Assembly: GCA_902515355.1 (NCBI GenBank) | Contig: CABXUA010000009.1 | Span: 1 to 34,908 of the forward strand | Reading direction: 5' to 3' | From: an uncultured Pelagibacteraceae bacterium | GTDB lineage: Bacteria; Pseudomonadota; Alphaproteobacteria; Pelagibacterales; Pelagibacteraceae | Length of the DNA: 34,908 nt | In this document: piece by piece, positions 10,308 to 19,573 of the stretch | How positions within the stretch are numbered: the stretch's first letter is position 1 | Layout: every line of letters begins with the position of its first letter | Position numbers and translations under genes: made by a program | The notes under the pieces: model-generated | The model's database searches: none | What the model was told of the DNA's origin: nothing | The model's input: the letters and a program-made list of their open reading frames with translations, nothing else

Positions 10308-11711
10308 TTAAAAATGAATTGATCTTTTATCAACAGCCAACGCTGCTTCTTTTATAGCTTCGGTATGTGTAGGATGGGCATGACAAGTTCTAGCTATATC
10401 CTCAGCGCTAGCTCCAAACTCCATAGCTAAAGCCATTTCTGCGATCATGTCACCGCAGTGAGGTCCTATTATATGAACACCTAAGACTTTATCAGTCTTA
10501 GAATCAGCGAGTACTTTTACAAATCCGTCTGTTTCATTATTTACTTTTGCCCTTGAATTGGCAAGAAATGGAAATTTACCTACTTTATAGTTTAAGTTTA
10601 ATTTTTTTAACTGTTCTTCAGTCTTTCCAACCGTTGCAACTTCAGGAGACGTATATATTACACCTGGGATAACGTCGTAATTAACATGGCCAGCTTGACC
10701 AGCTAATATTTCTGCTACCGCTATACCTTCCTCTTCAGCTTTATGTGCTAACATTGGACCTTTTATTACATCTCCTATAGCATAAATATTTTCTACAGAT
10801 GTTTGTAGTTTGTTGTTAACTTCTATTCTACCTTTGATGTCACTTTTTATTCCAACTTTTTTTAGATTTAAGCCATCAGTGTAAGGTTTTCTTCCAACAG
10901 AGACTAGGACTTTATCGCAACTCACATTTTCATTTTCTGATGTTTTGTTATTTGTATAATCAATAACAATTTTATTTTTATCAATTTTTACAGAATTTAC
11001 TTTATTATTAAGCTTAAAGTTAATACCTTGTTTTTTAAGAATTTTTTGAAATTCATTAGAAATTTCTCTATCCATTCCAGGAGTTATATGGTCTAAATAT
11101 TCCAAAACAGTTACTTTAGAACCAAGCCTAGACCAGACAGAACCCATCTCCAAACCAATGTAACCTCCGCCTATTACTATCAATTCTTTTGGCACTTCTT
11201 TAAGAGATAAGGCGCCTGTGGAAGAAACTATATTCTTTTCATCAATTTTCAATCCAGGTAATGAAGTTGATTGGGATCCAGTTGCTATTACAATATTTTT
11301 TGAATTATAGGTTGTTTTTTTTTCTCCTTCGCTAACTGTAACACCATTTGGAGAAGAGATTTCCCCTTTCCCTTTTATGTAAGTAACTTTATTTTTCTTA
11401 AACAAAAACTCAACGCCTTTTGTTAAAATTTGAACTGATTTATCTTTAGACAGCATCATTTTTTTAATATTTAATTTTAAGTCACTTATCTCTATACCTT
11501 GCTCGCTAAAATCTTTTTTTGCTTTACGGTAGTTATCTGACAAATTTAGCAAGCTTTTAGAGGGTATACATCCTACGTTCAAACAAGTACCCCCTAGTGT
11601 TCCTCTGGATTCTATACATGCAGTTTTAAGGCCTAATTGTGCTGATCTAATTGCACAAACATAGCCTCCTGGTCCGCCGCCAATGACTATTACGTCAAAA
11701 TTTTTTTCCAT
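10308..11711 (-). CDS. lpd: Dihydrolipoamide dehydrogenase (E3)
   Basis: 467 aa FAD enzyme that reoxidises the lipoyl arm of 2-oxo acid dehydrogenases with NAD. The FAD-binding GGGPGG is at residues 11-16, the redox disulfide is C43/C48 in GGTCLNVGCIPSK, a second nucleotide site GGGYIGLEMG is in the middle, and the catalytic His-Glu pair is in HAHPTHTE (H446, E451). It starts 1 nt after sucB, so it is most likely the E3 of the 2-oxoglutarate dehydrogenase complex; it could also serve pyruvate dehydrogenase or glycine cleavage. priA follows after 28 nt. Confidence 0.96.
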   Translation of the reverse strand: MEKNFDVIVIGGGPGGYVCAIRSAQLGLKTACIESRGTLGGTCLNVGCIPSKSLLNLSDNYRKAKKDFSEQGIEISDLKLNIKKMMLSKDKSVQILTKGVEFLFKKNKVTYIKGKGEISSPNGVTVSEGEKKTTYNSKNIVIATGSQSTSLPGLKIDEKNIVSSTGALSLKEVPKELIVIGGGYIGLEMGSVWSRLGSKVTVLEYLDHITPGMDREISNEFQKILKKQGINFKLNNKVNSVKIDKNKIVIDYTNNKTSENENVSCDKVLVSVGRKPYTDGLNLKKVGIKSDIKGRIEVNNKLQTSVENIYAIGDVIKGPMLAHKAEEEGIAVAEILAGQAGHVNYDVIPGVIYTSPEVATVGKTEEQLKKLNLNYKVGKFPFLANSRAKVNNETDGFVKVLADSKTDKVLGVHIIGPHCGDMIAEMALAMEFGASAEDIARTCHAHPTHTEAIKEAALAVDKRSIHF

Positions 11712-11712
11712 T

Positions 11713-13047
11713 TTATAAATTTAAAAATAATCTTTTGGGTTGTTCTAAGCTTTCTTTAACAGTTTTTAAAAAAGATACTGCTTCTTTCCCGTCTATAATT
11801 CTATGGTCATAAGACAATGCTAAGTACATCATGGGTCTAATAATTACATTCCCATCTTTTACAACTGGTCTCTCTATAATATTATGCATCCCTAGAACTG
11901 CGGATTGAGGAGGATTAAGTATAGGGGTTGAGAGCATAGAACCGTAGATTCCCCCATTACTAATTGTAAAAGTACCACCTTGTAGATCCTCAATCGTAAT
12001 TTTTCCCTCTTTCGCTTTTTGTCCTAACAATGAAATATTTTTTTCGATTTCTGCAAATGACATTTCGTCAGTATTTCTTAAGACTGGTACTACAAGTCCG
12101 CGGTCTGTACCGACAGCTATGCTTATATTATAATAATTTTTGTAAACTATTTCATCATTTTGTATTTCTGCATTTACTGCAGGATAATTTTTTAGTCCTA
12201 TTACGCAGGCTTTTACAAAAAAAGACATAAAACCTAATTTTACAGAGTATTTTTTTTGAAAGTCTTCTTTGTAATTATTCTTCATAGTGATGACTTCGTG
12301 CATATCAACTTCGTTAAAGGTTGTAAGCATAGCAGCATTCTCTTGTGCTTCTTTTAATCTTTTGGCAATAGTCATACGCAATCTTGTCATTTTAATTCTT
12401 TCTTCTAAACCATGAGCAATCTTTCTTTTAGAAGGAGAAGGACTAGCGCCCATTAAACTCATAATATCTTCTTTTAAAATAACTCCATTTTTTCCAGTTC
12501 CTTCAATTTCGTCGATGTTTAAACGGGACTCAGCAACCATTTTTCTCGCAGAAGGTGATAGTGTTTTCGTTTTATTGTTATGAAAATTGTTTAACACTAA
12601 AGGAGTTTCTTTTTTTAATTCAGTTTCTTCTGTCTCTAAAATGAGTGGCTTAACTTCCTCTTTAATTTTTTCTTGTCGTAAAACTAGAGGTTCAGCCATT
12701 GGTTGAGGTATAGGTTTTTGCTTAGGTGGGGGTTCTTTTTTTATTTTTCTTTCTTTTTCAGGCGGTGAGTATATTTTTTCCTTTTTATTCTGAGCATCTT
12801 TTGTAATTGATGCCTTACCTACTGAACCAAGTATAGATCCAACACTAACAGTTTGACCTTCGTTAACATTTATATTTTCTAAAGTTCCGTTTGATGGTGA
12901 TGGAACTTCAATATTAACTTTATCAGTTTCTAGCTCAACCAAAGGTTCGTCAGCAACAACCTTTTCACCTTTATTTTTAAGCCACTTAGATACAGTAGCT
13001 TCTGATACTGACTCACCTAAAGCAGGAACTAATATTTTTTCAGACAT
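11713..13047 (-). CDS. sucB: Dihydrolipoyl succinyltransferase, E2 of 2-oxoglutarate dehydrogenase (SucB)
   Basis: 444 aa. One lipoyl domain (about 1-77) with the lipoylated Lys43 in [11 protein letters not shown]. Then a Pro/Lys/Glu-rich linker (about 80-160) that repeats a PL[VI]L motif three times (120-123, 134-137, 149-152), an E1/E3-binding domain (about 162-200, [11 protein letters not shown]), and the catalytic core from about 215 to the end with H415 and D419 in DHRIIDG. The sequence [11 protein letters not shown] and the position between sucA and lpd identify the succinyl rather than acetyl transferase. Its ATG overlaps the sucA stop by one base. Confidence 0.96.
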   Translation of the reverse strand: MSEKILVPALGESVSEATVSKWLKNKGEKVVADEPLVELETDKVNIEVPSPSNGTLENINVNEGQTVSVGSILGSVGKASITKDAQNKKEKIYSPPEKERKIKKEPPPKQKPIPQPMAEPLVLRQEKIKEEVKPLILETEETELKKETPLVLNNFHNNKTKTLSPSARKMVAESRLNIDEIEGTGKNGVILKEDIMSLMGASPSPSKRKIAHGLEERIKMTRLRMTIAKRLKEAQENAAMLTTFNEVDMHEVITMKNNYKEDFQKKYSVKLGFMSFFVKACVIGLKNYPAVNAEIQNDEIVYKNYYNISIAVGTDRGLVVPVLRNTDEMSFAEIEKNISLLGQKAKEGKITIEDLQGGTFTISNGGIYGSMLSTPILNPPQSAVLGMHNIIERPVVKDGNVIIRPMMYLALSYDHRIIDGKEAVSFLKTVKESLEQPKRLFLNL

Positions 13048-15926
13048 TAATTAAACTTTCCTACCACCCTTTCTAATATTTCTTTTTGTTGCGCAAGATG
13101 TTTATTTAAATTTCCAGTCGCAGTTGACGCAGATGGTTTTCTACCAACATAATTTATTTTATCATTTTTTGATCGAATAATCTCTAAAGTTCTCTCAATA
13201 AAATGTCTCACGGTATTCCAAGCGCCCATATTTTTGGGCTCCTCCTGACACCAGTAATATTTCACGTCTTTTCTATACTTTTTTAAAACCTGACCGAGAG
13301 TTTTTACAGGAAAGGGGTATAATTGCTCAATTCTAATAAAAACTATTTCATCATTTTTTGTTTTTTCTCTAGCTTCAAGAAGATCGAAATAGATTTTACC
13401 AGAACACATAACAACTTTTTTTATATTTTTATTTTTTTTTAATTTTATTAGACCACTATTATCTAAGTATGCATTATCCTCAAGAACTCTATGAAATGAA
13501 TTTTTCTTGGTAAAGTCTTCTATATTAGACACACATTTTTTGTGACGTAATAAAGATTTTGGAGTCATTATGATTAAAGGTTTTCTAAAATCTCTGTGCA
13601 TTTGTCGTCTTAAAACATGAAAATAATTTGCTGGAGTTGTACAGTTTACAACCTGAATATTTTCCCCAGCACAAAGTTGTAAAAATCTTTCCATTCTCGC
13701 TGAAGAGTGTTCGGGTCCTTGACCTTCATATCCATGTGGTAATAACATTACCAATCCACTTGACCTTCCCCATTTATGCTCACTTGAGGTAATAAACTGA
13801 TCAATAATTACTTGGCCACCATTCGCAAAATCACCAAATTGTGCCTCCCATAATACAAGAGTTTCTGGTTCAGATAATGAATATCCAAACTCGAATCCTA
13901 AGACTGCTAGTTCTGATAAAAGACTATCAATAATTTCAAATTTTTTTTGATTTTTAGAAATATTATTTAACGGAATATACCTATCATGATTATCTTGATT
14001 TCTTAAAACAGAGTGACGTTGACTAAAAGTACCTCTGCCTGAATCTTGGCCTGATAATCTAACAGAAAACCCCTCGTTTAAAAGTGTAGCAAAAGCAAGT
14101 GACTCTGCTGCAGACCAATCAATAGGTAGGTTTGAAGTAAACATTTTATATCTATTTTGAAAAACTTTAACTAAAGTTTTGTGAATGTTAAAATTACTAG
14201 GCAATGAATTAATCTTTTTCCCAATCTTAATTATTTCATTTTTATCTACTCCGCTAACTGCTCTTTTGTCTTTTCCAAGTTCAGGCTTATATCTAGACCA
14301 TACTCCGTCCCACCATTTTAGGTCTGATTTATAATTTTTTGAGTTTTGAAATTCTTGATCCAAAAATATTTTGAACTGTGATTTTTTATTATCAATTTCA
14401 CCTGAGGAAAAATATCCCTCTTTAATTATTTTCTTACTATAAATATTTAGAGTGGTCGGATGAGATTTAATTTTTTTGTACATTATAGGTTGAGTGAAGG
14501 AAGGCTCATCTCCTTCATTGTGGCCATAACGCCTATAACAAACCATATCAATAACAACATCTCGATTAAATTTTTGTCTGAATTCAGTTGCAATTTTTGC
14601 ACAGTGAACCACTGCTTCTGGATCATCTCCATTAACATGAAAAATTGGAGCTTGGGCAAGTTTAGCTACGTCAGACGGATAGGGTGAAGATCTTGCAAAT
14701 CTTGGTGCTGTTGTAAAACCAATTTGATTGTTAACTATTATATGTATAGTTCCGCCAATATTGTGACCTGGTAATCCTGACATTGCAAAACATTCTGCTA
14801 CTATTCCTTGGCCAGCAAAAGCTGCGTCTCCATGCATTAAAACTGGAATAACTTTTTTTCTACCAGGGTCTTTGTGAAAAAATTGTTTAGCTCTAACTTG
14901 TCCAAGAACTACTGGATTAACTGCCTCAAGATGAGACGGATTATCTGTTAAACTTATGTGGACTAAGTTTCCATCAAATTCTCTATTAGCTGAAGCCCCT
15001 AAATGATATTTTACATCCCCCTCAAAATCTTTTTTTGAACTTACACTTTTCCCAAAAAATTCACTAAAGATTGCTTTAAAGGGTTTCAACATAACGTTAG
15101 CTAAAACGTTTAGTCTGCCTCGATGAGGCATACCAATTTTGATTTCCTTGGCTCCTAAGCTTCCTCCTTTTTTAATAATTTGTTCTAAAGCTGGGATAAG
15201 TGACTCACTCCCATCTAATCCAAATCTTTTTGTACCAACAAATTTTATATGTAAGAATTTTTCAAAACCTTCAGCCTCAATTATTTTTTTTAAAATTGCT
15301 TTTTTTCCGTTATCTGTAAAATGAATACCTTTTTCTTTTCCTTCTACCCTATTTCTTATCCATGCTTTTTCTTCGGGATCCCCAAGGTGCATAAATTCAT
15401 AGCCGATATTTGAACAATAAGTTTTTTTCAAAATTTCTAGAATTTCGGTTAAGGTAGCATACTGCTGTCCGAGTACCCCGTCTAAAAATATTTTTTTATT
15501 ATAATCTTGAGGTTTAAAACCATAAGTTTCAGGTTTTAATTCTGGGTGTTCTTCTCTTTTCTGTAAATTTAAAGGATCTAAATTAGCTATTAAATTACCT
15601 CTAATTCTGTATGCGCGAATTAACATGATTGCTCTAATAGAATTTTTAGTATCCTGATGTGTTATATCAGTTGCCTGTAAGTTTTCTTTGATATTTTCTT
15701 TTTGAATTATTTTATCTTTTTTTTGAGGAGACCAACTTGGTCCTTTTAGATCATTTACAATAGTTTCATTGTTTTCTTTAAGTCCATCAAAGAATAATTT
15801 CCAATCACGAGGCAATTTTTCAGGATTTGATAAATAATCTGAATAAAATTTTTCTATAAATGATGAATTAATTCCCGCCAGGAAAGATGTTTTTTTGTAT
15901 GTGTTATTATTTTTTGAAGATGACAT
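13047..15926 (-). CDS. sucA: 2-oxoglutarate dehydrogenase E1 (SucA)
   Basis: 959 aa thiamin-diphosphate enzyme that decarboxylates 2-oxoglutarate. The N-terminal E2-contact segment [11 protein letters not shown] (22-32), [14 protein letters not shown] (265-278) and the ThDP/Mg motif from [10 protein letters not shown] (365-374) to NNQIG (399-403) are in place; the C-terminal half has the [14 protein letters not shown] and [17 protein letters not shown] blocks and ends [12 protein letters not shown]. Length is close to other alphaproteobacterial SucA. It is separated from sucD by a 34-nt AT-rich gap with no recognisable signal. Confidence 0.97.
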   Translation of the reverse strand: MSSSKNNNTYKKTSFLAGINSSFIEKFYSDYLSNPEKLPRDWKLFFDGLKENNETIVNDLKGPSWSPQKKDKIIQKENIKENLQATDITHQDTKNSIRAIMLIRAYRIRGNLIANLDPLNLQKREEHPELKPETYGFKPQDYNKKIFLDGVLGQQYATLTEILEILKKTYCSNIGYEFMHLGDPEEKAWIRNRVEGKEKGIHFTDNGKKAILKKIIEAEGFEKFLHIKFVGTKRFGLDGSESLIPALEQIIKKGGSLGAKEIKIGMPHRGRLNVLANVMLKPFKAIFSEFFGKSVSSKKDFEGDVKYHLGASANREFDGNLVHISLTDNPSHLEAVNPVVLGQVRAKQFFHKDPGRKKVIPVLMHGDAAFAGQGIVAECFAMSGLPGHNIGGTIHIIVNNQIGFTTAPRFARSSPYPSDVAKLAQAPIFHVNGDDPEAVVHCAKIATEFRQKFNRDVVIDMVCYRRYGHNEGDEPSFTQPIMYKKIKSHPTTLNIYSKKIIKEGYFSSGEIDNKKSQFKIFLDQEFQNSKNYKSDLKWWDGVWSRYKPELGKDKRAVSGVDKNEIIKIGKKINSLPSNFNIHKTLVKVFQNRYKMFTSNLPIDWSAAESLAFATLLNEGFSVRLSGQDSGRGTFSQRHSVLRNQDNHDRYIPLNNISKNQKKFEIIDSLLSELAVLGFEFGYSLSEPETLVLWEAQFGDFANGGQVIIDQFITSSEHKWGRSSGLVMLLPHGYEGQGPEHSSARMERFLQLCAGENIQVVNCTTPANYFHVLRRQMHRDFRKPLIIMTPKSLLRHKKCVSNIEDFTKKNSFHRVLEDNAYLDNSGLIKLKKNKNIKKVVMCSGKIYFDLLEAREKTKNDEIVFIRIEQLYPFPVKTLGQVLKKYRKDVKYYWCQEEPKNMGAWNTVRHFIERTLEIIRSKNDKINYVGRKPSASTATGNLNKHLAQQKEILERVVGKFN

Positions 15927-15960
15927 TTTAGACTCTTATTTTAACATAAATTCTATAAAA

Positions 15961-16836
15961 TCAACCATTAAGTTTTTGATAAAGAGTTTTTCCAATATTT
16001 GCAGGTGACTCAGATATGATAATTCCAGCAGATTTCATCATTTCAATTTTGTTTTCAGCTCCTCCTTTGCCACCAGATATAATTGCCCCGGCGTGACCCA
16101 TTCTTTTTCCTTTGGGTGCTGTTAAACCAGCTATAAAACCTACAATTGGTTTTTTTATTTTTGATTTTTTTAAAAATTCACATGCCTCTTCTTCTGCGGA
16201 CCCACCTATTTCTCCAATCATAACTATTGATTTTGTTTCATCGTCTTTAAGAAACATATCTAAACAATCAATAAAGTTTGTCCCATTTATTGGGTCCCCA
16301 CCAATACCAATACATGTTGACTGGCCCATTCCGTTAGTTGTGGTTTGGGCTACTGCCTCATAGGTTAAAGTTCCAGATCTTGATACAATTCCAACTGAAC
16401 CTTTTTTATGAATATTGCCAGGCATTATTCCTATTTTACATTCTTCAGGTGTTATTATACCTGGGCAATTAGGTCCTATTAATCTACTTTTGCTTTTCTT
16501 AAGTTTCTGCTTAACCTTAATCATATCGATAATAGGTATGCCTTCAGTAATACAAACTATTAATTCTATTTTTGCTTCTATTGCTTCTATTATTGCTAAA
16601 GCTGCAAATTTTGGTGGGACATAGATCATAGATGCATTTGCATTAGTTTTCTTTTTTGCATCCTCAACAGTATTAAAAACTGGCAAATTTAAATGTGTTT
16701 GACCGCCTTTATTTGGTGTTACTCCTCCAACAAGCTGGGTTCCGTATTTAATCGCTTGTTCTGAGTGAAAAGTACCATGGGTTCCGGTAAATCCTTGGCA
16801 AATTAGTTTTGTAGTTTTATTAATTAAGATTGACAT
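15961..16836 (-). CDS. sucD: Succinyl-CoA synthetase alpha subunit (SucD)
   Basis: 291 aa. It binds CoA and carries the phosphohistidine that passes phosphate to the nucleotide. The CoA-binding Rossmann part begins [38 protein letters not shown] and [15 protein letters not shown] follow; the active-site His is H248 in [13 protein letters not shown]. The gene abuts sucC with no spacer. Complete, normal length. Confidence 0.97.
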   Translation of the reverse strand: MSILINKTTKLICQGFTGTHGTFHSEQAIKYGTQLVGGVTPNKGGQTHLNLPVFNTVEDAKKKTNANASMIYVPPKFAALAIIEAIEAKIELIVCITEGIPIIDMIKVKQKLKKSKSRLIGPNCPGIITPEECKIGIMPGNIHKKGSVGIVSRSGTLTYEAVAQTTTNGMGQSTCIGIGGDPINGTNFIDCLDMFLKDDETKSIVMIGEIGGSAEEEACEFLKKSKIKKPIVGFIAGLTAPKGKRMGHAGAIISGGKGGAENKIEMMKSAGIIISESPANIGKTLYQKLNG

Positions 16837-17997
16837 TTATTTTATAGCTTGAACTATTTTATTTGCTGCATCATTTAGGTCAGTTGCAGACAATATTTTT
16901 AATCCTGATTTCTCCAATATTTTATTTCCTTGATGAAAATTCGTGCCAGCTAATCTTACAACTAACGGAACTTTTAGATCAGTCTCTTTGGCAGCTTCTA
17001 CTACACCTTGAGCTAAAACATCACACCTCATTATTCCTCCAAAAATGTTTATTAAAATTCCTTTAACATTTTTATCTGAAAGAATTAGTTTGAAAGCAGA
17101 GGCTACTTTGTCTTTTGAGGCTCCACCACCAACATCTAAAAAATTTGCTGGTTCTTGACCGTGTAGTTTTATTATATCCATTGTTGCCATTGCTAAACCT
17201 GCACCATTTACCATACAGCCAATAGACCCATTTAATTTTATGTAAGACAAATCATATTTGCTTGCCTCTATTTCAGAAAAATTCTCCTCATTCAAATCTC
17301 TTAATTTGAGTATTTCTGGATGTCTAAATAAAGCGTTATCATCAAAGTTTATCTTAGCGTCCAAACAAATTAAATTATCACTTTTGTCTATAACTAAAGG
17401 ATTTATCTCTATTAAAGTTGCATCTTTTTCTTTTAAAATTTTGAATAATTTTTCTATTAAATCAAAAGCATTTTTTTTTTGTTTTAATTTAAGATTAAAT
17501 GGTTTAATTATTTTTTCTATTTCTTCAGAGTCTAGTTTTTCTTTAAGGTCGACTTTTACAGTCGTAATTTTTTCAGGACTATCTTTAGCGACTTTTTCTA
17601 TATCTGTTCCCCCTTCATGACTACTTATAAATGCTATTTTAGAACTTTCTCTATCTACCAGACAGGATAAGTAAAATTCTTTCTTTACTTTAGTTGCTTC
17701 TTCGATGTAAAGCCTTTTTACTTCTCTGCCCTCAGGTCCAGTTTGTTTTGTGATTAATTTTTTTCCAAGTAGTTTTTTGGACTCAGATTCAAGCTCTTCG
17801 ATATTTTTAACTAATTTCACTCCACCGGCTTTTCCTCTACCACCTGCATGTATTTGGGCTTTCAAAACATATTCTTGAGTTTTTAAAAGACCTATTTTTT
17901 CTCTAATGTCTTTTAAATCAAATATTACAATTCCATTACCTGCTGGTACCCCGTATGTTTTTAATAATTCTTTGGCTTGGTGTTCGTGAATATTCAT
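16837..17997 (-). CDS. sucC: Succinyl-CoA synthetase beta subunit (SucC)
   Basis: 386 aa ATP-grasp subunit that binds the nucleotide and succinate. MNIHEHQAKELLKTYGVP, the KAQIHAGGRGKAGGVKL block, IEINPLV and the C-terminal CMVNGAGLAMATMDI and NIFGGIMRCDVLAQG blocks are all present. It heads the sucCDAB-lpd run. In many alphaproteobacteria mdh lies immediately upstream; here a glycan cassette separates them and the upstream gene is divergent. Ten consecutive A (17471-17480 on the + strand as T) encode KKN in the middle of the gene. Confidence 0.97.
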   Translation of the reverse strand: MNIHEHQAKELLKTYGVPAGNGIVIFDLKDIREKIGLLKTQEYVLKAQIHAGGRGKAGGVKLVKNIEELESESKKLLGKKLITKQTGPEGREVKRLYIEEATKVKKEFYLSCLVDRESSKIAFISSHEGGTDIEKVAKDSPEKITTVKVDLKEKLDSEEIEKIIKPFNLKLKQKKNAFDLIEKLFKILKEKDATLIEINPLVIDKSDNLICLDAKINFDDNALFRHPEILKLRDLNEENFSEIEASKYDLSYIKLNGSIGCMVNGAGLAMATMDIIKLHGQEPANFLDVGGGASKDKVASAFKLILSDKNVKGILINIFGGIMRCDVLAQGVVEAAKETDLKVPLVVRLAGTNFHQGNKILEKSGLKILSATDLNDAANKIVQAIK

Positions 17998-18054
17998 TAT
18001 AAGATAAATTTTTTAACATAAAAAAAATTATTTTTATATAAACTTTTTAAAACT
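17998..18054. promoter_or_regulatory. Divergent spacer between sucC and the GT2 gene
   Basis: 57 nt separate the ATG of sucC (- strand) from the GTG of the glycosyltransferase (+ strand); only 4 of the 57 bases are G or C. Since the flanking genes point away from each other, both transcripts must begin here or inside the opposite gene. TATA-like boxes occur on both strands (for example TATATAAA at 18036-18043), but at this composition they are not diagnostic, so I do not assign -10 or -35 elements. Confidence 0.35.
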
Positions 18055-18924
18055 GTGCCTAAATATTTATTTTTAATCCCTTTATATAATGATTGGAGGT
18101 CATTAAATTTACTATTAAAAAAGATAAACTTAGAATTATCAAAAAAAAAACGAGTAGCAGAAATAATTATATTAAATGATGCCTCAATTTCAAAAAAAAA
18201 AATATTTAAGAAACAACTTTTTTTTTTAAAAAGAATCAAAATAATCAATCTAAAAACAAATCTTGGTAGTCAGAAAGCTATATCAATAGGGTTGAAATAT
18301 GTTTCAAATTTAAAGAAAAATTTTATCATAACAGTTATGGACTCTGATGGTGAAGACGACCCATCTAAAATAAACGAAATGATTGATTCAGCTGAAAAAA
18401 CATCTGATCATATTATTGTTTCTTCTAGGACAAAAAGGAAAGAAATCTTAATTTTTAGAATACTTTATAGAATACATTTATTTTTAACTTTTGTTCTGAC
18501 TGGAAAATGGATTTCATTTGGCAACTATAGCTCTTTTGACAGTAAAAATTTATCAAAGTTACAAAAAAATAATAGTTCATGGTTTGCTCTCTCATCTACA
18601 ATTATTAAGAATTGTAAAATAAAAAATATTTATGCAGAAAGAAAAAAAAGATTCTTTGACAGATCTAAAGTAAGTTTTTTAAGTCTTTTTTTTCACTCTT
18701 TAAGAATAGTTTCAGTTTTCCAAAAAAGAGTTCTGGTAAATTCAATTTTATATATTTTTGTGCTATTTTTTCTCAACATTATTTTAGATAACTATATATT
18801 AATTGTTCTAATATTTTCCTTAATATTTATAAATGTATCTATATTAATTGCTAAAGAGTATTTAGAGCTGGATCAGTTTGATAGAAGAATAGATTTAATT
18901 GAGAATATAGATAAAATAAAATAA
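18055..18924 (+). CDS. GT2 glycosyltransferase, polyprenyl-phosphate sugar synthase type
   Basis: 289 aa. The N-terminal GT-A domain shows a FLIPLYND strand, NDAS (41-44), the N-x-G-x3-A block TNLGSQKAISIGL (68-80) and a DxD-type motif DSDGEDDP (96-103). The region 199-220 (KRFFDRSKVSFLSL) aligns by eye with the R-x-x-x-SK-x-x-x-x-x-L segment of dolichol- or undecaprenyl-phosphate sugar synthases (DPM1, GtrB, ArnC). Two hydrophobic segments follow (about 227-244 and 247-266), as in GtrB-like enzymes. It likely loads a sugar onto a polyprenyl phosphate at the inner face of the inner membrane; the sugar is unknown. The start is GTG, with an in-frame stop 12 codons upstream and no good ribosome-binding site. 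It is the only + strand gene of the cassette. Confidence 0.78.
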   Translation: MPKYLFLIPLYNDWRSLNLLLKKINLELSKKKRVAEIIILNDASISKKKIFKKQLFFLKRIKIINLKTNLGSQKAISIGLKYVSNLKKNFIITVMDSDGEDDPSKINEMIDSAEKTSDHIIVSSRTKRKEILIFRILYRIHLFLTFVLTGKWISFGNYSSFDSKNLSKLQKNNSSWFALSSTIIKNCKIKNIYAERKKRFFDRSKVSFLSLFFHSLRIVSVFQKRVLVNSILYIFVLFFLNIILDNYILIVLIFSLIFINVSILIAKEYLELDQFDRRIDLIENIDKIK

Positions 18925-18927
18925 ATT

Positions 18928-19557
18928 CTATAAATTTTTAAACATTACACTCAAATTTTTAAAAAATCTAATTTTTTTTCCAACAAGAATAAAATTAAAA
19001 TTTTTTATATAAAAATTTATTGCTCTTTGATCGAAAGACTCAACACTCAACGTATTGAATTTTTTAGATTTATTTAAAAGTTCAATAATATTTTTTAAAA
19101 AATAAGTTCCTATTCCTTTAGATTGGAACTCATCTTTAATTGCAAGCATGTTTAAATTTAAACTTTTTTCTATTATTTTTTTATTTTTTTTTGATATGAA
19201 AATTAAATCAAATTTAGAAAATGAAAAAAATAAATTTATGATTATTTTAATTCTTAATTTTTTAATTAAATTTTTTATTATTAAAAATTTAATTCTATTG
19301 AATTCCGAAACAAATTCATTGGGTTTATCTGTTAAAATTGCATAACCAATTATCTTATCTTTTAATGAGCAAGTATAAAAAAAGATATTTTTTGAAAAAA
19401 TAGAAATTTTTAAGAATTCAATAATTGTATTTTCATCTAATGCAGATAAAATCGCAGATGAATTTTCATGTTTTATTAAATTTATTACATCTTCATATTC
19501 TTTTTTTTGTAAATTTTCCCCCCTCAATTGAATTCTTATATTTTGAAATTTTTCCAT
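18928..19557 (-). CDS. GNAT family acetyltransferase
   Basis: 209 aa. The acetyl-CoA binding motif A is clear: LNMLAIKDEFQSKGIG (135-150), with Q145-x-x-G148-x-G150, followed by a helix, then LSVESFDQRAINFYIKNF, which is the usual motif B with a late asparagine and tyrosine. The N-terminal 90 residues are diverged and there is a basic, hydrophobic insert about 90-120. The substrate cannot be read from sequence; in this setting an amino sugar made by the neighbouring aminotransferase is a plausible acceptor. It ends 3 nt from the converging GT2 gene and begins 16 nt after the membrane glycosyltransferase. The last residues repeat FKNL, encoded by two copies of AAATTTTTAAA. Confidence 0.75.
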   Translation of the reverse strand: MEKFQNIRIQLRGENLQKKEYEDVINLIKHENSSAILSALDENTIIEFLKISIFSKNIFFYTCSLKDKIIGYAILTDKPNEFVSEFNRIKFLIIKNLIKKLRIKIIINLFFSFSKFDLIFISKKNKKIIEKSLNLNMLAIKDEFQSKGIGTYFLKNIIELLNKSKKFNTLSVESFDQRAINFYIKNFNFILVGKKIRFFKNLSVMFKNL

Positions 19558-19573
19558 TATAAAAATAATTAAA

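Noticed and set aside
17997-18248. An 83-aa reading frame on the - strand opposite the GT2 start
   Set aside because: It lies entirely antisense to the GT2 N-terminal domain and across the spacer, is pure F/I/K/N low complexity, and shows no motif; a shadow frame.
18925-18965. Terminator between the converging GT2 and GNAT genes, and the direct repeat AAATTTTTAAA (18932-18942, 18953-18963)
   Set aside because: No GC-containing stem is present. The repeat encodes FKNL twice in the GNAT tail and looks like a chance or small tandem duplication.
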